In this document: one piece after another, positions 1-11,555 of the stretch
Layout of the letters: each line of letters starts with the position of its first letter
Numbering within the stretch: position 1 is the first letter of the stretch
NCBI GenBank assembly: GCA_023653785.1
Contig: JAMKCH010019783.1
Coordinates: 42,233-106,232, forward strand
DNA: 64,000 nt
DNA from: Ophioderma brevispina
Taxonomy: Eukaryota > Echinodermata > Ophiuroidea > Amphilepidida > Ophiodermatidae
Direction: 5' to 3'
Notes under the pieces: generated by a model
The model's database searches: none
Told to the model about the DNA's origin: nothing
The model's input: the letters and a program-made list of their open reading frames with translations, nothing else
Program-made: the position numbers and the translations under genes

Positions 1-1500
1 GCCTGTTTTACCACAAATGAAATATTAAGTCTGCTTATGAAATAGTTCCATGCTATCAGTGTTAAAAATATAATACAAACAAGTAATTCTGTACCACAAT
101 TGTATCTTATAACATTGGAAGTATTATTGAATCTTAAATTGGCTATATAGAAGTTCAGTTTACAGTTTAATGTCTAAGCAAAATGGCAATCTGACCAAAC
201 CAATCAGAAAAAACTACATAGACTTCCTATTTAGGTTAGGATCTAGTCTCATTGAGTGCACGCAGGGAATTGTCACTATCATAGTGGTGCAAGTAGGTTA
301 GGTAATATCACGAGCCATGGCCATGCATGGAATATGAGACGCTTGAACTCAACAGCCAGTAGTTATCCGTAAAAGCTGAGAAATGTAAACAATGGGTGGG
401 CTGTACACACAATAAGAACTGTGTACCACTGAATTGGGTTTTGGTCAATCGAGGATTAAATCTTCTTGCCTGGCAGAAGAAAAAAAAAATCCGTTAGGAT
501 TGCTTCCAACCCTATCCCCATACCATTTTCCTCACATGAGAGACCACAGCCACTTCCTGAATCTTTACCTCTGACATAAAAAATCACTGACAAATCCCTG
601 CTAGTGTAATCCAATCTGAATCTGAATTTAATTTCTTTTGGAACCACAATTGGAATCCTTTGCCACACCATTTTTACTTAGAGTGTCAGATTAGCAAACA
701 TCTGAAGTTATTTAACAACTTCACACCCACAACCCACACATTCTTTGTAGGCCTATAATCCTTTTAAAACAATGACAGGGAAAATACCAAAGGAGGCAAC
801 TAGGGCTAAATGTGCTGCTGAAGAAGCACCTAATGTCAGCATTGCAATGTTTCTAGGACCTTTGACCATACCTAGTGAACGTGTTAAAGTATTAGCGCGG
901 TTTGCTAATCGCGAAACGGGTCGAAAAAATCATCAAAATTCCATTTTTTTGTAGTTTTGTTGAGGCTGTCATGGATATTCGAACATAACCGGCTGCATGT
1001 GTTGGCTTGGACATCCATGGTATTAACGCCAAGGCAGTAACTCTTATCTTATTTCTGTAATTTCTAATACGTGCGTATTAAAATTCCAAACTTGTGATCA
1101 AAACGTCGTTTCCCTGTGAATGTCCCAGATTTTTTAGCATAATATGGTGCACCATGATTGATACAGAATTACCTCAAACACAACATTATTGGACTTTGTT
1201 TATTCTGTATGGTGTACACCACATCAGCGTGGTATTAGTGTGGATTTTGAGACCATCGCTGTATGTCTATTCGGGAGACGGTATGACTAACTCCGCAAAT
1301 ACTTCATTTTTTTCACTATTTTTTTGGTTGTTTGTTTCTACATTAAAGCAGTTTTATAATGGACGTGTCACACGTATCTCTCCCATTTATAAGTTTTAAA
1401 AACGCTTTTTTTCACATGTTTTCGATTCTTTCGCATTATCGCTGCTAATCCCTTAAAAAAAAGAAAAAAACTAAAAAATCAATAAAATAACAAAATTAAT
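1..1500. other. No recognised gene
   Basis: AT-rich sequence with only short open frames (up to about 100 codons at 1094-1399) that resemble no family I know and lack codon-like structure. An A/T-rich stretch lies at 1450-1500. I see no repeat, RNA gene or regulatory site that I can support. Confidence 0.5.
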
Positions 1501-1504
1501 TTAA

Positions 1505-2165
1505 TATTTTCAAAGAATGCCCTGTAATTAGTGTAATTGAATTGATAATATGTTTACCACCCCATATAGGACTGTGTTCAGTGGTTTTTTATAATGGAGT
1601 TTTTACCTGACCAACATTGTGATCATAGCTGTTTTTTGAGACTGAGGATGTTTTTTGAATTTTTCAAGAAATTCCTTTAATCAGCCAAACACGATCTTCA
1701 CCCAATCGGGTTACATCTCCATGTCCTTGAGTTGGAGGTTCTTCTAATTTAAGTGATCCGCATTTTAATTTGAGACAAAAGCAGCAATTTATGATTTGAT
1801 GAAGAGATGCCCTTAATCAGCCTACAGACTTGACCCCAATGTGTTTCCACCCTTATGGGTCTTGGGTCAGTTGTTCTTCAGACCTACTTTGGTGATCATA
1901 GCAATTAATTGAGGCAGAAAATGGATTTAGAGATTTCAAAGAATTGCCCCTTTAATCGACCTACACTTTGTCTTCCCCTCAATTGTGTACACCCTATAGC
2001 CTTGGGTTAATGGTTCTTCTGAAGGGAAATTTGTGACCATAGCAATGATTTGATGGCAGAAGAAGGAATTTATAGATTTTCAAAGAATGCCCTTTAATCG
2101 GCACACATGCATTGTCACAAAAATCTGTGTAACCATATATGACGCTTGGTCCGGTGGTTCTTCAG
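1505..2165. repeat. Tandem array, about 140 bp unit, 4-5 copies
   Basis: A diverged unit recurs with the anchor AATGCCCTTTAATC(G/A)GCC near 1513, 1669, 1800, 1940 and 2081, followed each time by a GTGTACACCCTATAG-like block and a GGTTCTTC block. Spacing is 131-156 bp. The copies differ by many substitutions and indels, so the array is old or the consensus is noisy. No coding potential is seen. Confidence 0.75.
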
Positions 2166-2745
2166 AACAAGTTAGGTTGAAATCGGCCCAAGATTTCGTG
2201 TAGGAGGAAAAAAATTTTTTGTAGGAGAAAACATTTTAAGGAGCGTTTGGAAAAGAAGAAGAAGGAGGAAGGAAAGAAAGAAGAACGCCTAGGAGCACAA
2301 TATGTCAGATGTGCTACGCACGTGACATAATAATAAAACTATGGTACACTTATTGTTGTAGAGACCCATGGTGGTCTAATTCTCTTGTTTCCATGGAAAT
2401 AAAGTCTCAATACAAAAAACATTGTTTAGCTATGTCAGTGAAAGTGAATGATTGCAGTTAAAATGCTGAAATGAAAAGTAATTCCCTTGTGAAAAATTTT
2501 ATCTTTGGGATTTCATGTCAAGAAAAGTGTGTCAGAAAAGGTGGTGACATTATGGAAACATGGGGGTGGTTTGGGCAATCGGCCGAAAAAATACAGAGTT
2601 CACAAATGCACGTGTCATTACCATCAGGGTTGTGAATGGGGTCAAGGTCACTTGAGGTCAGGATGTTGCATAGGTTACCAGACATAGAAATTAGGGTTTG
2701 GGTTGCTGGTCAAGCCATGGGAAATGGCTACTACACTTTTTTCGG
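2166..2745. other. No recognised gene
   Basis: A purine-rich AAG/GAAG stretch lies at 2215-2290. Otherwise this is unique-looking AT-rich sequence without a supported feature. Confidence 0.45.
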
Positions 2746-2911
2746 TCTCGAGTTGGAGGTGACGTCATGAGCGACTTTGCATTCGCTCTGGCCTTTTTGG
2801 ATTGCACGCTTTTTTCGCATTGCGTAAAATGCATGCAATTCCAGGTCGACGTGTGTGCGTGTATTCTGTGCAAAGCCTAAACACGCGCATGACGTCACCC
2901 CAAACTGGAGA
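2746..2911. mobile_element. Hairpin MITE carrying two TGACGTCA palindromes
   Basis: Arms of about 28 bp (2746-2773 and 2884-2911) are reverse complements with few mismatches. Each contains a perfect TGACGTCA octamer, at 2760-2767 and 2890-2897, the consensus CRE bound by CREB/ATF factors. The 110 bp between them also contains smaller palindromes (TTTCGCATTGCG, ATGCATGCAAT). Size and structure fit a miniature inverted-repeat transposon. Whether the CRE sites work is not shown by sequence alone. Confidence 0.65.
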
Positions 2912-3168
2912 TCGAACAGAGTTAGTTGGCTGACTGTTGGTAAATATCTTAGCCTTAAAATAAATTAACAGCATTTTGGGAAACAGCAAGGCCAATGGAC
3001 AGTACATGCCACTTCATTTCCTCGGTTGGTAAATGTTGGAATTAGCTGTATACTAAAAAGCAAATGATAAAAAGAAAAAAAGGAGAATCAAAGTGAAAAA
3101 AAAAAAGAAAAACAGTAACCACCTACAATTGCAAGAAGTGAATTGGCAAACAGTGGGCTTGTAGTCCG

Positions 3169-3495
3169 TAAGGTGCACAAGAGATTCGAGGCACCCAAAT
3201 ATTGTGTTCATTATTGTTAATGTCATACAGATTAGACACTCAAAAAAAATTCTTACCTTGTATAGGGTTAAAGAAATGTCTTAAAAGAGAAAAAAAAAAT
3301 GTGGATTTGATTTGATTATTTTAAAGAGACATAGGCTGAATTGCTCCTTCACCAATTTTGAACCAAAAGAAGAAACCATATCTCAGCTTAATCTTTCAGA
3401 TGGAGTTATTTTGATGAAAGCTGTACATCAGGCAAAAATGGTACTTTCGATTTTTTTTAGGGGACACCTGATAGTGAAACTCTTGTTGCACCTTT
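3169..3495. mobile_element. MITE family A, copy 1 (AGGTGCAACAAGAG ends)
   Basis: The ends are inverted copies of AGGTGCAACAAGAGATT: a mutated left end near 3171 and a right end at 3478-3493. Body motifs (AATATTGTGTCATTA, ATAGATTAGACACT, AGACATAGGCTGAATT, TCAGCTTAATCTTTCAGA) recur in the copies at 6393, 37722 and 63688. Non-autonomous; no protein is encoded. Confidence 0.75.
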
Positions 3496-4140
3496 CATTA
3501 CCCATTGAGCAATAAGTTAAGAGTATATAGTTTCATTCCATTTCATAAAATAACTAATAATGTTATGTAATTTGTGTGAACCTGGGAAAAATCTGATCTG
3601 ACCCTTTCTCACCTTCAAGGAAATCTATGATAAAGTTTTGTATTTATTCTTTGATAACTGAGAGAACATTTTGCTGAGAACCTTGGACTGCCTTGTATCA
3701 CATGGCAATTCCTGACCACCTCTGTGAGTGTAATTTGACCCCAACCAATACCCCTGCAAATGTTGGCATATATGCAATTTGAGTTAATACTCCCACTTAA
3801 TATTGCATCGCTGACTTGAGCACTACTGGCATTCTCAATCTGTTTTAAGTCCGCTCTCACTGTAGGGTATAGTGCTATGCCAATATGTGGCTTAATGTAC
3901 CAATGGTTTGCGGAGCAATATAAATTCCACCTTTTCTTCTTTGGGAATCTTTGCCATTTTCTTTTTGTTTGTTCTCAAAGAGTTGATTTTGAATTGGAGC
4001 ACCAGACACAATGCTGACTCGTGTAACTAATTACGATGAGTGACCAATATGTGCAGGCAGAACAGAGAATTGTAGCTCGCCATATATCAATCTGTTGCCA
4101 GTGGGTAACAACTAACTCCACCTTTCTCTCCATTTTTCTC
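3496..4140. other. No recognised gene
   Basis: AT-rich sequence. Short open frames on the - strand (3615-3860) have no recognisable content. No repeat structure is evident. Confidence 0.4.
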
Positions 4141-4290
4141 CAGTACTGTTATATAAATGGCCACTGCAGGTGTCCAAGAGCTGCTAGTCTGTGGACTGAG
4201 TGAGCCTGACAGAAACCTTCTGCACCAATTTGGCCAGATCGAGGACACATACACAGCAATGTTTTTTAGACGTAGTTAGTCTTCCTGTAT
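4141..4290 (+). other. Exon-like segment of unknown identity
   Basis: After a pyrimidine tract ending TTTTCTCCAG (about 4131-4142) the sequence becomes GC-richer. A frame opening ATGGCCACTGCAGG (from about 4157) runs some 35-40 codons, with text such as GVQELLVCGLSEPD, before a stop near 4274. A TATATAAA string lies just upstream. Position and strand would suit an upstream exon or 5' leader of the GLIS-like gene that starts being recognisable at 18.6 kb, but I recognise no domain. This is weak evidence; a fragment of a dead transposon is equally possible. Confidence 0.25.
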
Positions 4291-5688
4291 ATCGGAACTA
4301 CAGTATAACATCAAGAGAACTCGGCCTCAACGCATCCTGAGACTGACTCCAACACTGTTCCTGTACTTGTTAAGACACATGACGACGGTCAGGGATTACG
4401 GTGCTTGTCGACGATGCTTCGGGCATCCAACAGAATGATTATGAGAACACAGGTATTTGATACCACGATTGGTTACAACGGAGGAAACGAGGTGGAACTG
4501 ATTGAAACAAACCAGAGATGTCCGGAGGATTCTGTTCTGGTTGAGGAAGCTCAGACTCAAGTTTAACTAGGACCACAGGACTTACTGAAATCAGCAGGGG
4601 GGTCACTCAATAAGCAGGAATTACTTGAGGCAACTTAAGGGTATTTGTTTTTAGCACATGATGCATCACTGGTATCTAACCACCAAGAAGATGGTGATGA
4701 TGTTGGCATGGGGGGTGCTGAATATACCCGTACGTATTGCAATTGTACATACCGTGTTGTTCTAATAACGCTATGTCTAATACGCCCCCTTAAGATTTTT
4801 GGATTAAACAATTCAAGAAATTGGGTTAAGCTTCCCTAAATCGCATGATTTAATGGCCGGGACTTGTCGTTAATCCGTTTTCCATAATCGCGGTTTGCAC
4901 AGTTGTAATAGTTTACCCTGATTTTTGACTTTCCATTTGACTGTAATAAACGCCCTCCCTTTGAAAAAAAACCGGTTATTAGGAAACAATTCGGTATATA
5001 ATTATGTGTGGGGTTGATCTAAAGACACGAAGGGATTTCAAAAAATTATTAGCAGGGTCTTGGCCAGAATCTACATGAAAAGATTAGCTACTGAACCTTT
5101 GGGTTTTAGAAACCCTGCCCCTCCTGATTACAATCTGTTAATATGTTAATGTTGTTTGGAAAATGCCTTCGCCAATTTGTTAATCAACACTTTCATTGGA
5201 TCCCAAAATGCCCATTTTAGTTTGCACATTAATCTTCTATATTATAATAGGCCATGGTGTGTCTGTATGTATGGCCTGTCTCACCCTTTCCTCAGGGGCC
5301 GGTGGGGGGTCGTAAGGGCCGAAAAATTGATGTGCGTGGGTGTAGCTTGGGCCGGCCAGATCAGTGTTCGATGGTTAGGGCCCCATGAAGCCAGGTGGTA
5401 ATCGCGGGAAAAAAAAAACGGTTTTCAAAACAAGTAGTGCTTTAAAAAAATCCTATGTCTAGTTATATATTACGATATAGCCCATATAATTCTGCACAAA
5501 TTTCGGTAAACAATAGACAACCTAATTCTTAGGCTTATAGGCCATATCTTAGCTTGTAGTCTGATAATAGGAAAGAAGGCAGCCAAAAGATTTTGCAGAT
5601 AGATGAGAAAAAAGAGTTCCTTATAAACTGGCAGCAGAGTATTTTGATTTTGATCAATTGCAACAGGCGATCAATGAAAAATTATCTC
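4291..5688. other. No recognised gene
   Basis: Moderately GC-balanced to 4640, AT-rich afterwards. The open frames (4645-4839, 5156-5401) have no family signature. The stretch 5280-5400 is G-rich and may be an old mobile-element fragment, but I cannot show its ends. Confidence 0.4.
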
Positions 5689-5819
5689 GAGGGTGTAGGG
5701 CAAAAGGACCCATCTGCAATAGCTGACAGGTGTTAAGATTTGGGGAGTTTAAAAACTTAATAAGAACACAAATGACAAATGCAAGCTATTGCAGAGGGGC
5801 CTTCGTGCACTAAACCCTC
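5689..5819. mobile_element. Hairpin MITE family J, copy 1
   Basis: The outer arms GAGGGTGTAGGGCAAAAGG and its inverse (TGCACTAAACCCTC at the right end) enclose a second complementary pair, ATCTGCAATAGCT and AGCTATTGCAGA. The whole 130 bp can fold into one hairpin. A second copy with the same layout lies at 23535-23667. Confidence 0.65.
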
Positions 5820-6392
5820 AATCTGAAAAATACATGTGGTGTTGTAAATAGCATGTAGTATGGAGTCTGCTGGGGACACCTGCTGCATATGGTTTCAGGA
5901 AGGTGGTTTACAAGTTCCTACAAGGGTAAACTGATTAAACTTCCTAATGTGTTGCAATAGGGACTTTGGACTCAATTATTCCTTTGGTAACCATGACATT
6001 TAAAAAATGGTTTTGATCTTATCCATGCAGTACTTTATTGCCACTTGAGATATTTGAAAAATAGTAAAAGTGTGTGTTCTGATTTTGGCTAGTTTGTGTG
6101 GTACTCGGAACACAAGCCTGACCCAATATACCATTGCCAACCACAAATATTTTACGTCTAACATTTGTGTGGTTTTTAAGTACATGTAGTGCTTCGTCAA
6201 CTTCAATGGTGATAATAATAATATGGTTTATTATAAAAGAAAGCAGTTTTTCCCCTTCTATCTCTGGAATGACTTGTATGTGGAGGTTGAAATTTCAGGT
6301 TGATAATGAGAAAAATAGTACTTTTCATATGATATTAGAATCACCACTACTTCCAGGTAAAATGGGATAGCCTGATCCTGGCACACAACTTC
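5820..6392. other. No gene; possible diverged family E fragment
   Basis: The stretch 6215-6370 shares text with MITE family E (CTGGAATG...TTTGG, ...ACTACTTCC.GGTAAA) seen complete at 22431 and 46089, so it is probably an old fragment of that family. The rest is unremarkable AT-rich sequence. Confidence 0.35.
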
Positions 6393-6749
6393 TTAAAGGT
6401 GCAACGAGAGATTTCACAGATCCGACGTCCCTAAAAAAAAATCAAAAGTACTGATTTTTTTCCTGATGTAAAGTTTTCCATCAAAAATATCCCCATCTGA
6501 AAGGATTAAGATGAGAAATGTTTCTTTGGTACAAAAAATGTGAAATTTATAATTTTTTATAGGAGCAAATATGAAATTCATCCTATGCTTTTTATTGAAA
6601 TATAGGCAATCAAAATCGCTATTTTCTTCCTTTTAAGACATTTCTGTAACCAAATACAAGGTAAGAAATCTATTGAGTGTCTAATCTATATGAAATTACT
6701 ATTATGACACAATATTTGGGTGCCTCAAAATCTCTTGTTGCACCTTTAA
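6393..6749. mobile_element. MITE family A, copy 2
   Basis: This is the best-preserved copy. It starts TTAAAGGTGCAACGAGAGATT at 6393 and ends with the inverse, AATCTCTTGTTGCACCTTTAA, at 6729-6749. The TTAA at both outer ends fits a TTAA target duplication of the piggyBac/Kolobok type, though this is inferred from the ends only. It lies in inverse orientation to the copy at 3169. Confidence 0.8.
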
Positions 6750-6833
6750 GGTCGAAATTTGCAAATAATGAAAGATATAAAATGCCCAGATTAAAAAAAA
6801 ACCAAAAACTTAAAAATAAATAAATGACCTCAT

Positions 6834-7220
6834 GGGGTAGGACATGCCAACCTAACACTAACAGCGAAATCAAAACGGCATCAACATCCGGTGTAGCCCG
6901 AGTGCTAGTCTTTTTCAAAGACTTAACGGTAGGAGGGCGCTCTTACTTGAATAAAGGCTAGGTCTGGTCATGAATATTTAAATCTAAATGACCGTTATTG
7001 GAAATTACACTATTTTGCAGCAAGGTTAATCCACCAACCCGATGGATTTTGAAGTCAATAATTTATTCCAAAATTATCATGATATTACTAAGATGTATTG
7101 AACTAAGGTTTAAGAGATTTTGTTATGTAACTGAGACAGAGATTGCCATAATAAATGCACGCAGCAGTTCCCGTTTGGAAATCCCCAATGCTCAAATTGA
7201 GCAGGTCGTGTCCTACCCCC
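6834..7220. mobile_element. MITE family B, copy 1 (GGGGTAGGACA ends)
   Basis: The ends are GGGGTAGGACATGCC at 6834 and the inverse GTGTCCTACCCC at 7209-7220. The body text (TCAAAACGG, GAAATTACACTATTTTGCAG, CCGATGGATTTTGAAG, CAGTTCCC) matches the copy at 30783-31200 in the same order. It lies 85 bp from the family A copy. Confidence 0.8.
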
Positions 7221-8323
7221 CTGGAATGACCTTATAATAAACAAATGACCTTTCTTTCGTAGCATATTTCTTCAAATATCTCAGAAATTAAGTGTCGCAT
7301 GGAATGTATGACACTATTATTATGTTTGCGTGTACTTCTGGTTACCAAAGAAGAAATATAAAAAAACAATATTCTAGTTTGTCATGAGAGGTTCACCTGT
7401 CCTCCTAGGGTTTGAAGGACAATCATCCAGTGGGAAAAGAGAAAATAGTGCCTTGCTTTCTATGGTTCTGAAATGACTGAATATGAGATATAATTAGCCA
7501 ATTATAAATGCTGTATGAAAGCAGGATTTGAAAAGTAGGATTCCCAGAATACACATGACTGGTTAATGGATAATGGGCATAATATCATGCATCTTACTGA
7601 ACTTTGCCCTCTGTAGATAGGATATTTAGCTCAGTTAATAACATTTGGAAGCACCTGTATGTCCATTGAGCGGGACACGTAGGTATGTGTAGAGCCTGAC
7701 GATACCTGCCTACAAAATACCTCTACTATTTTATTGATGGAGAGCATTATTCCAGGAGTGTGGTAATCATAACACAGTGGTATATGAACTTTGGAAAGTG
7801 ATAGCCCTAAAGTTCCTTCGATGACAATTGTACTACAAGAAATTGTATAATGGGGTCAAAACTAGGTTAGCATTGCTCAATCGCTACTGGTATTATTGGC
7901 CAGAACTGGCTGGGTCTTGCCTTGGACTGGTATAGTCGTAGAGAAATTTTTCTTCCAAAATTTCATAATTGTGCATTTTTTTGTGACCATATTCGAGTCT
8001 GTGTGAAAAGTGCATTGAAGTGTCAAACAAGCTAGTCGAAGTCAAGTGGTTTTAAAGATGGCTTCCAAAAATGGTCCACAGGTAATGCTCAATTGGGGGT
8101 AAAACCATATTTGGCACTGGATGGAAATTGAAATTGGACCCAAAATCCAAAACCTGTTTCAAAAACAAACTGTGCAAATTATGACCAACATCAAAATGAT
8201 GTTTATCCTTTACCAAACCATCAGAAAGAAAATGTGGCTGACCATTCATGGTCTGGAACATTATTTTCAAATAAGGGTATGAAGTTATTGAAACATTAAA
8301 TTCACATTGAAATGGTAATAGTT
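7221..8323. other. No recognised gene
   Basis: AT-rich, no ORF with recognisable content and no internal repeat that I can define. Confidence 0.45.
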
Positions 8324-8372
8324 TAAAGGTACTAATCAGTGATTTGATAAAATCAGGAAATCAAAAAAATAA
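8324..8372. mobile_element. MITE family C, left piece, split by the DIRS element
   Basis: The text TTAAAGGTACTAATCAGTGATTT followed by an AAAATC..AAATCAAAAAAA block is the terminal 50 bp of family C (complete copies at 48701-49067 and 49636-49980). The rest of this copy resumes after the DIRS element at about 14984, in the order the family predicts (GCATG, then AGGTA.CCTAACA). The DIRS element therefore inserted into a pre-existing MITE. Confidence 0.7.
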
Positions 8373-8600
8373 GTAATACGTCTATTGCGGAGGGGGAGGG
8401 AAAAAACTTACCTAATGATTGCAAAATATACTAGTGAACTTTTACGAAAGAAGGATGCCGAAATATCCGAAAGTAATTTAATATATAATTACAACCGTAA
8501 GTTGACATACCGCCATCCCCACCATCAGATACCACACATGCCAGACACTACCCTAACTCATCCTCCTTTCTCTCCGGACGTCAAACAGATAGGTCATTGC
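8373..8600 (+). repeat. Left inverted terminal repeat of the DIRS element
   Basis: It matches the reverse complement of 14760-14983 along its whole length. Shared blocks include GGAGGGG followed by ACTTACCTAAT, GAATATCC.GAAAGTAA, GACATACCGCCATCCCC, CCACCATCAG.TACCACACAT and CACTACCCTA.CTCATCCTC. It differs from the right repeat by scattered indels. Confidence 0.85.
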
Positions 8601-9539
8601 TTAAATTTATCTCTCTTTGACGGAGTTTTCTATGCCGTCTGCTATAACTGTTAGTTTTAGCAATGTATCTCCAATTAAATTCTTTACTACTACTTAGGTT
8701 GGATGGTCTTTGACCATTATTTATTAATTCTAGGCTTTCAAGCCGCCCAAATCAGTAATAGTTATTTGTTATCGTCGCGATTGCGGCATTGTGTTTAGCT
8801 ATACTATTAGTCCACGTATACTCCGTACTTATGTGGCTTTCTTCTTGATTTCTATTTACAGTTTTATTCAATACTACTAGACAGCGTGCTTATTTATTCA
8901 CCCAGCCTTGTAGTGCTATTTAGACGATCCATTATCCTTTGTCTTCCCGTATCGGTTGATTAGTTAAGGGCATAATGGCCTGGTCAGATTTTCCTGCTTA
9001 TTAGTCAAAATCGACCCCCGCGTAAAATCATCAAGGTCGCCGCGAGGGGAAAATCTAAAAGATCAGAAGGTGACTCGGGTCAGAGCTTCGGGTTGTGTTC
9101 AGTAGTTAGTGATGAAGAGAGAGCGCGCCTTTGAGCCTTGATTATGGTGAGCTCTATACCTAAAGAACCGAGCAAGAGAAATCCTAGTATTAGTAAGCTC
9201 GGCTAAGATCCGGCTAGAGACGAGTAGCAGGAATAAAAGGGAATTGACACACAAAGAGGGGTGCCGAATTCTTCGGAATACGGGCACGAGTTGTCTGTGA
9301 TAAAAATCGAAAGACAAAGAACAAAAAGGCCGTGTGACGGACGGCGTCCCGAGGGTTCGACCCGAAGGCGCTGTTAATAAAACGATTGACAGATGAGAAC
9401 AATAACAAGGGCCTTGTGTCGGATGGTGGTCTGGCGATCGGAATACCGAAGACACAGATAATGAATCAGAGACCGAACAAGCATGTAACCGAACGAAGGT
9501 CTCGTACCAGATATCAGTCTAATTACAAATCCGATAATT

Positions 9540-9835
9540 ACCGAAACAACCTCTCTAACGAGTTTTATTTCTTGAACAAATCCGATAATTCACAACCCGC
9601 TCTCTAACAAGTTTATTTCTCGATCAAATCGATATAAATACAGAACACAGCTCTATTACGAGTCTATTCTCGAACAAATCCTAGTTACCGAGCACACAAA
9701 CCTTCTAACGGTTTATTTCGCGGACCAAACCGATTATTACCGAACACAACTTCTCTAACGATTCTTTTTCTCTTTGACATTCCCAGAATACCAAAACAAA
9801 AACTTCTCTAACGAGTCTGTTTCTCGATTAGTACT
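9540..9835. repeat. Short tandem repeats inside the DIRS element, about 60 bp unit
   Basis: A unit built from CTCTAACGAGTTTATTTCTCG, AACAAATCCGATAATTACCG and AACACAAC recurs about five times between 9540 and 9835 with substitutions and indels. It lies in the leader/gag half of the element and contains many stops, so it is probably non-coding. I do not know its role. Confidence 0.7.
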
Positions 9836-10949
9836 TCGGGTCGGCTGAGGCCGAGGCCGTATCGGTTATCCGGGCTAGTGGGCAGTCAACGAGCTTATAC
9901 AATCTCAGCCACCAGTCAGAAGCTTTCATTCACCAAGTAGTTAGAAAATACACCTGGTTGTTGGATATGATATATGATAACCAAAAGCAACAAGGTCAGT
10001 TCAGTTCAATGTTTATGTACAGAACCCGCTGAACTGTGTCCTGTGCGTGAGGATAAGCATATTGTAACTCATAGTGAGTTATTCAGGTCGGTTCAGTTGA
10101 CCCCGATACCAGATCCATACGATTCGATTTGTACCTCCTTTTATACACGATTAAGCTAGTAACTCGGGACAATAGCGCGACTCGCTTGTTCTATAGGTTC
10201 CGGCGGCCCCCTTGATTTCAAAACCCAGTGTTAGTAGCCGAGCACTTTTGCGTCCTACTAAATGGAATCCCTTTCAATTTCTTGACTGGTAATAGTTTAA
10301 TCAATAAGCCTCGCGTTCCTTTCAAGGCTTGTCGGGAATGCAAAGAGCTCACAGCCGGGTGGAAGCGAAGCCGGTTGCTTCTCGTCTTAGGTCGGGTTCC
10401 TTATCATCTTCTCATCCCTTTTCTGCCCCCTTCTTCAACTTCGGTTCGTGATTTTTCGGATTCCTTCGGGGTGTTGCTGTTGATCCCATCTTGCAAATTC
10501 CGCAGCTCGGCCTAGAGGGTGGTATGTGCGTATGTTCGCGATTCTTAGGAGGAAGCCTTTCTCTATGGCAATCTTGCGCTGAGTCAATTCCTCTAAAATG
10601 CCCATTCTGCATGCCAAAGTGACAATGGCGGTGCTTGTGGCATAAGTTGTAGGATCTGGCTAGAAAGTCTAAGTTACCAGTTACCTTGTCATCACATTTT
10701 CTTACTTGATTATATTCCTATAAACTTATAACTGATTTCTATTAAGTTTCATTCCTGTTACAATGTGTATATATGCAGGGCATCCTTGGAAATCAGTGCT
10801 CTTGTCACTGAAGGGGCTACCCTGCCGAAAGATAGTTTAAATAAAATAAATATTGTGAAATCCATTTTTATTTGTACTGCCAATTTCTATATATTGATTC
10901 TTTTGTGTGATGATGTGATGAAAAAAATTGATTTGAAAGGAATTGGATA

Positions 10950-11460
10950 AATAAAGTCACCCCTGTCCATTCGCGTTAATCAGTCTGTACACGATAATCT
11001 TCGAGTTCCAGAAGGGGATTAATCAAATTTCAGGCCTCCTTCATTAGAATCGGATGTTCGGAATTTTTCAAATAAGATTAAACCCGAAAACAGATGGAAT
11101 TTTTGCCTCACTGGAGAGGAGTTGTTCAAACTAGACTTTTGCTTGGACAATGTACCGTCCAATCCTTTAACTGCCAGTAATGGTGCTCTTTAGATTTCCC
11201 TCTCCCCCCTTCAGGCCAACTCTACTCATGAGGAAATTGGAGAGCTAGCGATCCGGATTAGCGATTCAGACACTGCGTGTTAGCGGCTTGATGTAGCAGG
11301 CTTCAATTGAAGCAAGCGTCTATGGTCTGTCCACGATAGGGGCCCTCAAAGGGGAAATTTGTAGACGATCTTCAATCTCATTATTCCAAATTGGATTATA
11401 ATAGTGAGTCCGTTTTTAAGAGGAATGTTCCTCGTCTCTTAGAAGCGGGGCTAAGAAAAG
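10950..11460 (+). pseudogene. Possible gag-like ORF remnant of the DIRS element
   Basis: A frame with protein-like text (SIRVNQSVHDNLRVPEGD, then SNKIKPENRWNFC and GEELFKLDFCLDNVP) runs from about 10965 to 11200 with stops and shifts. It lies upstream of the RT on the same strand, the usual place of gag in DIRS elements. The identification rests on position and composition only; I see no zinc knuckle. It ends near a 39 bp run of G at 11516-11554. Confidence 0.35.
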
Positions 11461-11514
11461 TTCTGAATAAGACTGTCGGCAAAAAATCTCAGCCTCGTCC
11501 CCTTCCTTGTCGTA

Positions 11515-11515
<1 letters not shown>

Positions 11516-11554
<39 letters not shown>
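11516..11554 (+). repeat. 39 bp uninterrupted poly-G
   Basis: A perfect homopolymer of 39 G follows CGTAC. Such a run is rare in animal DNA and hard to sequence, so its length is uncertain. It lies between the gag-like remnant and the RT of the DIRS element. Confidence 0.9.
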
Positions 11555-11555
<1 letters not shown>

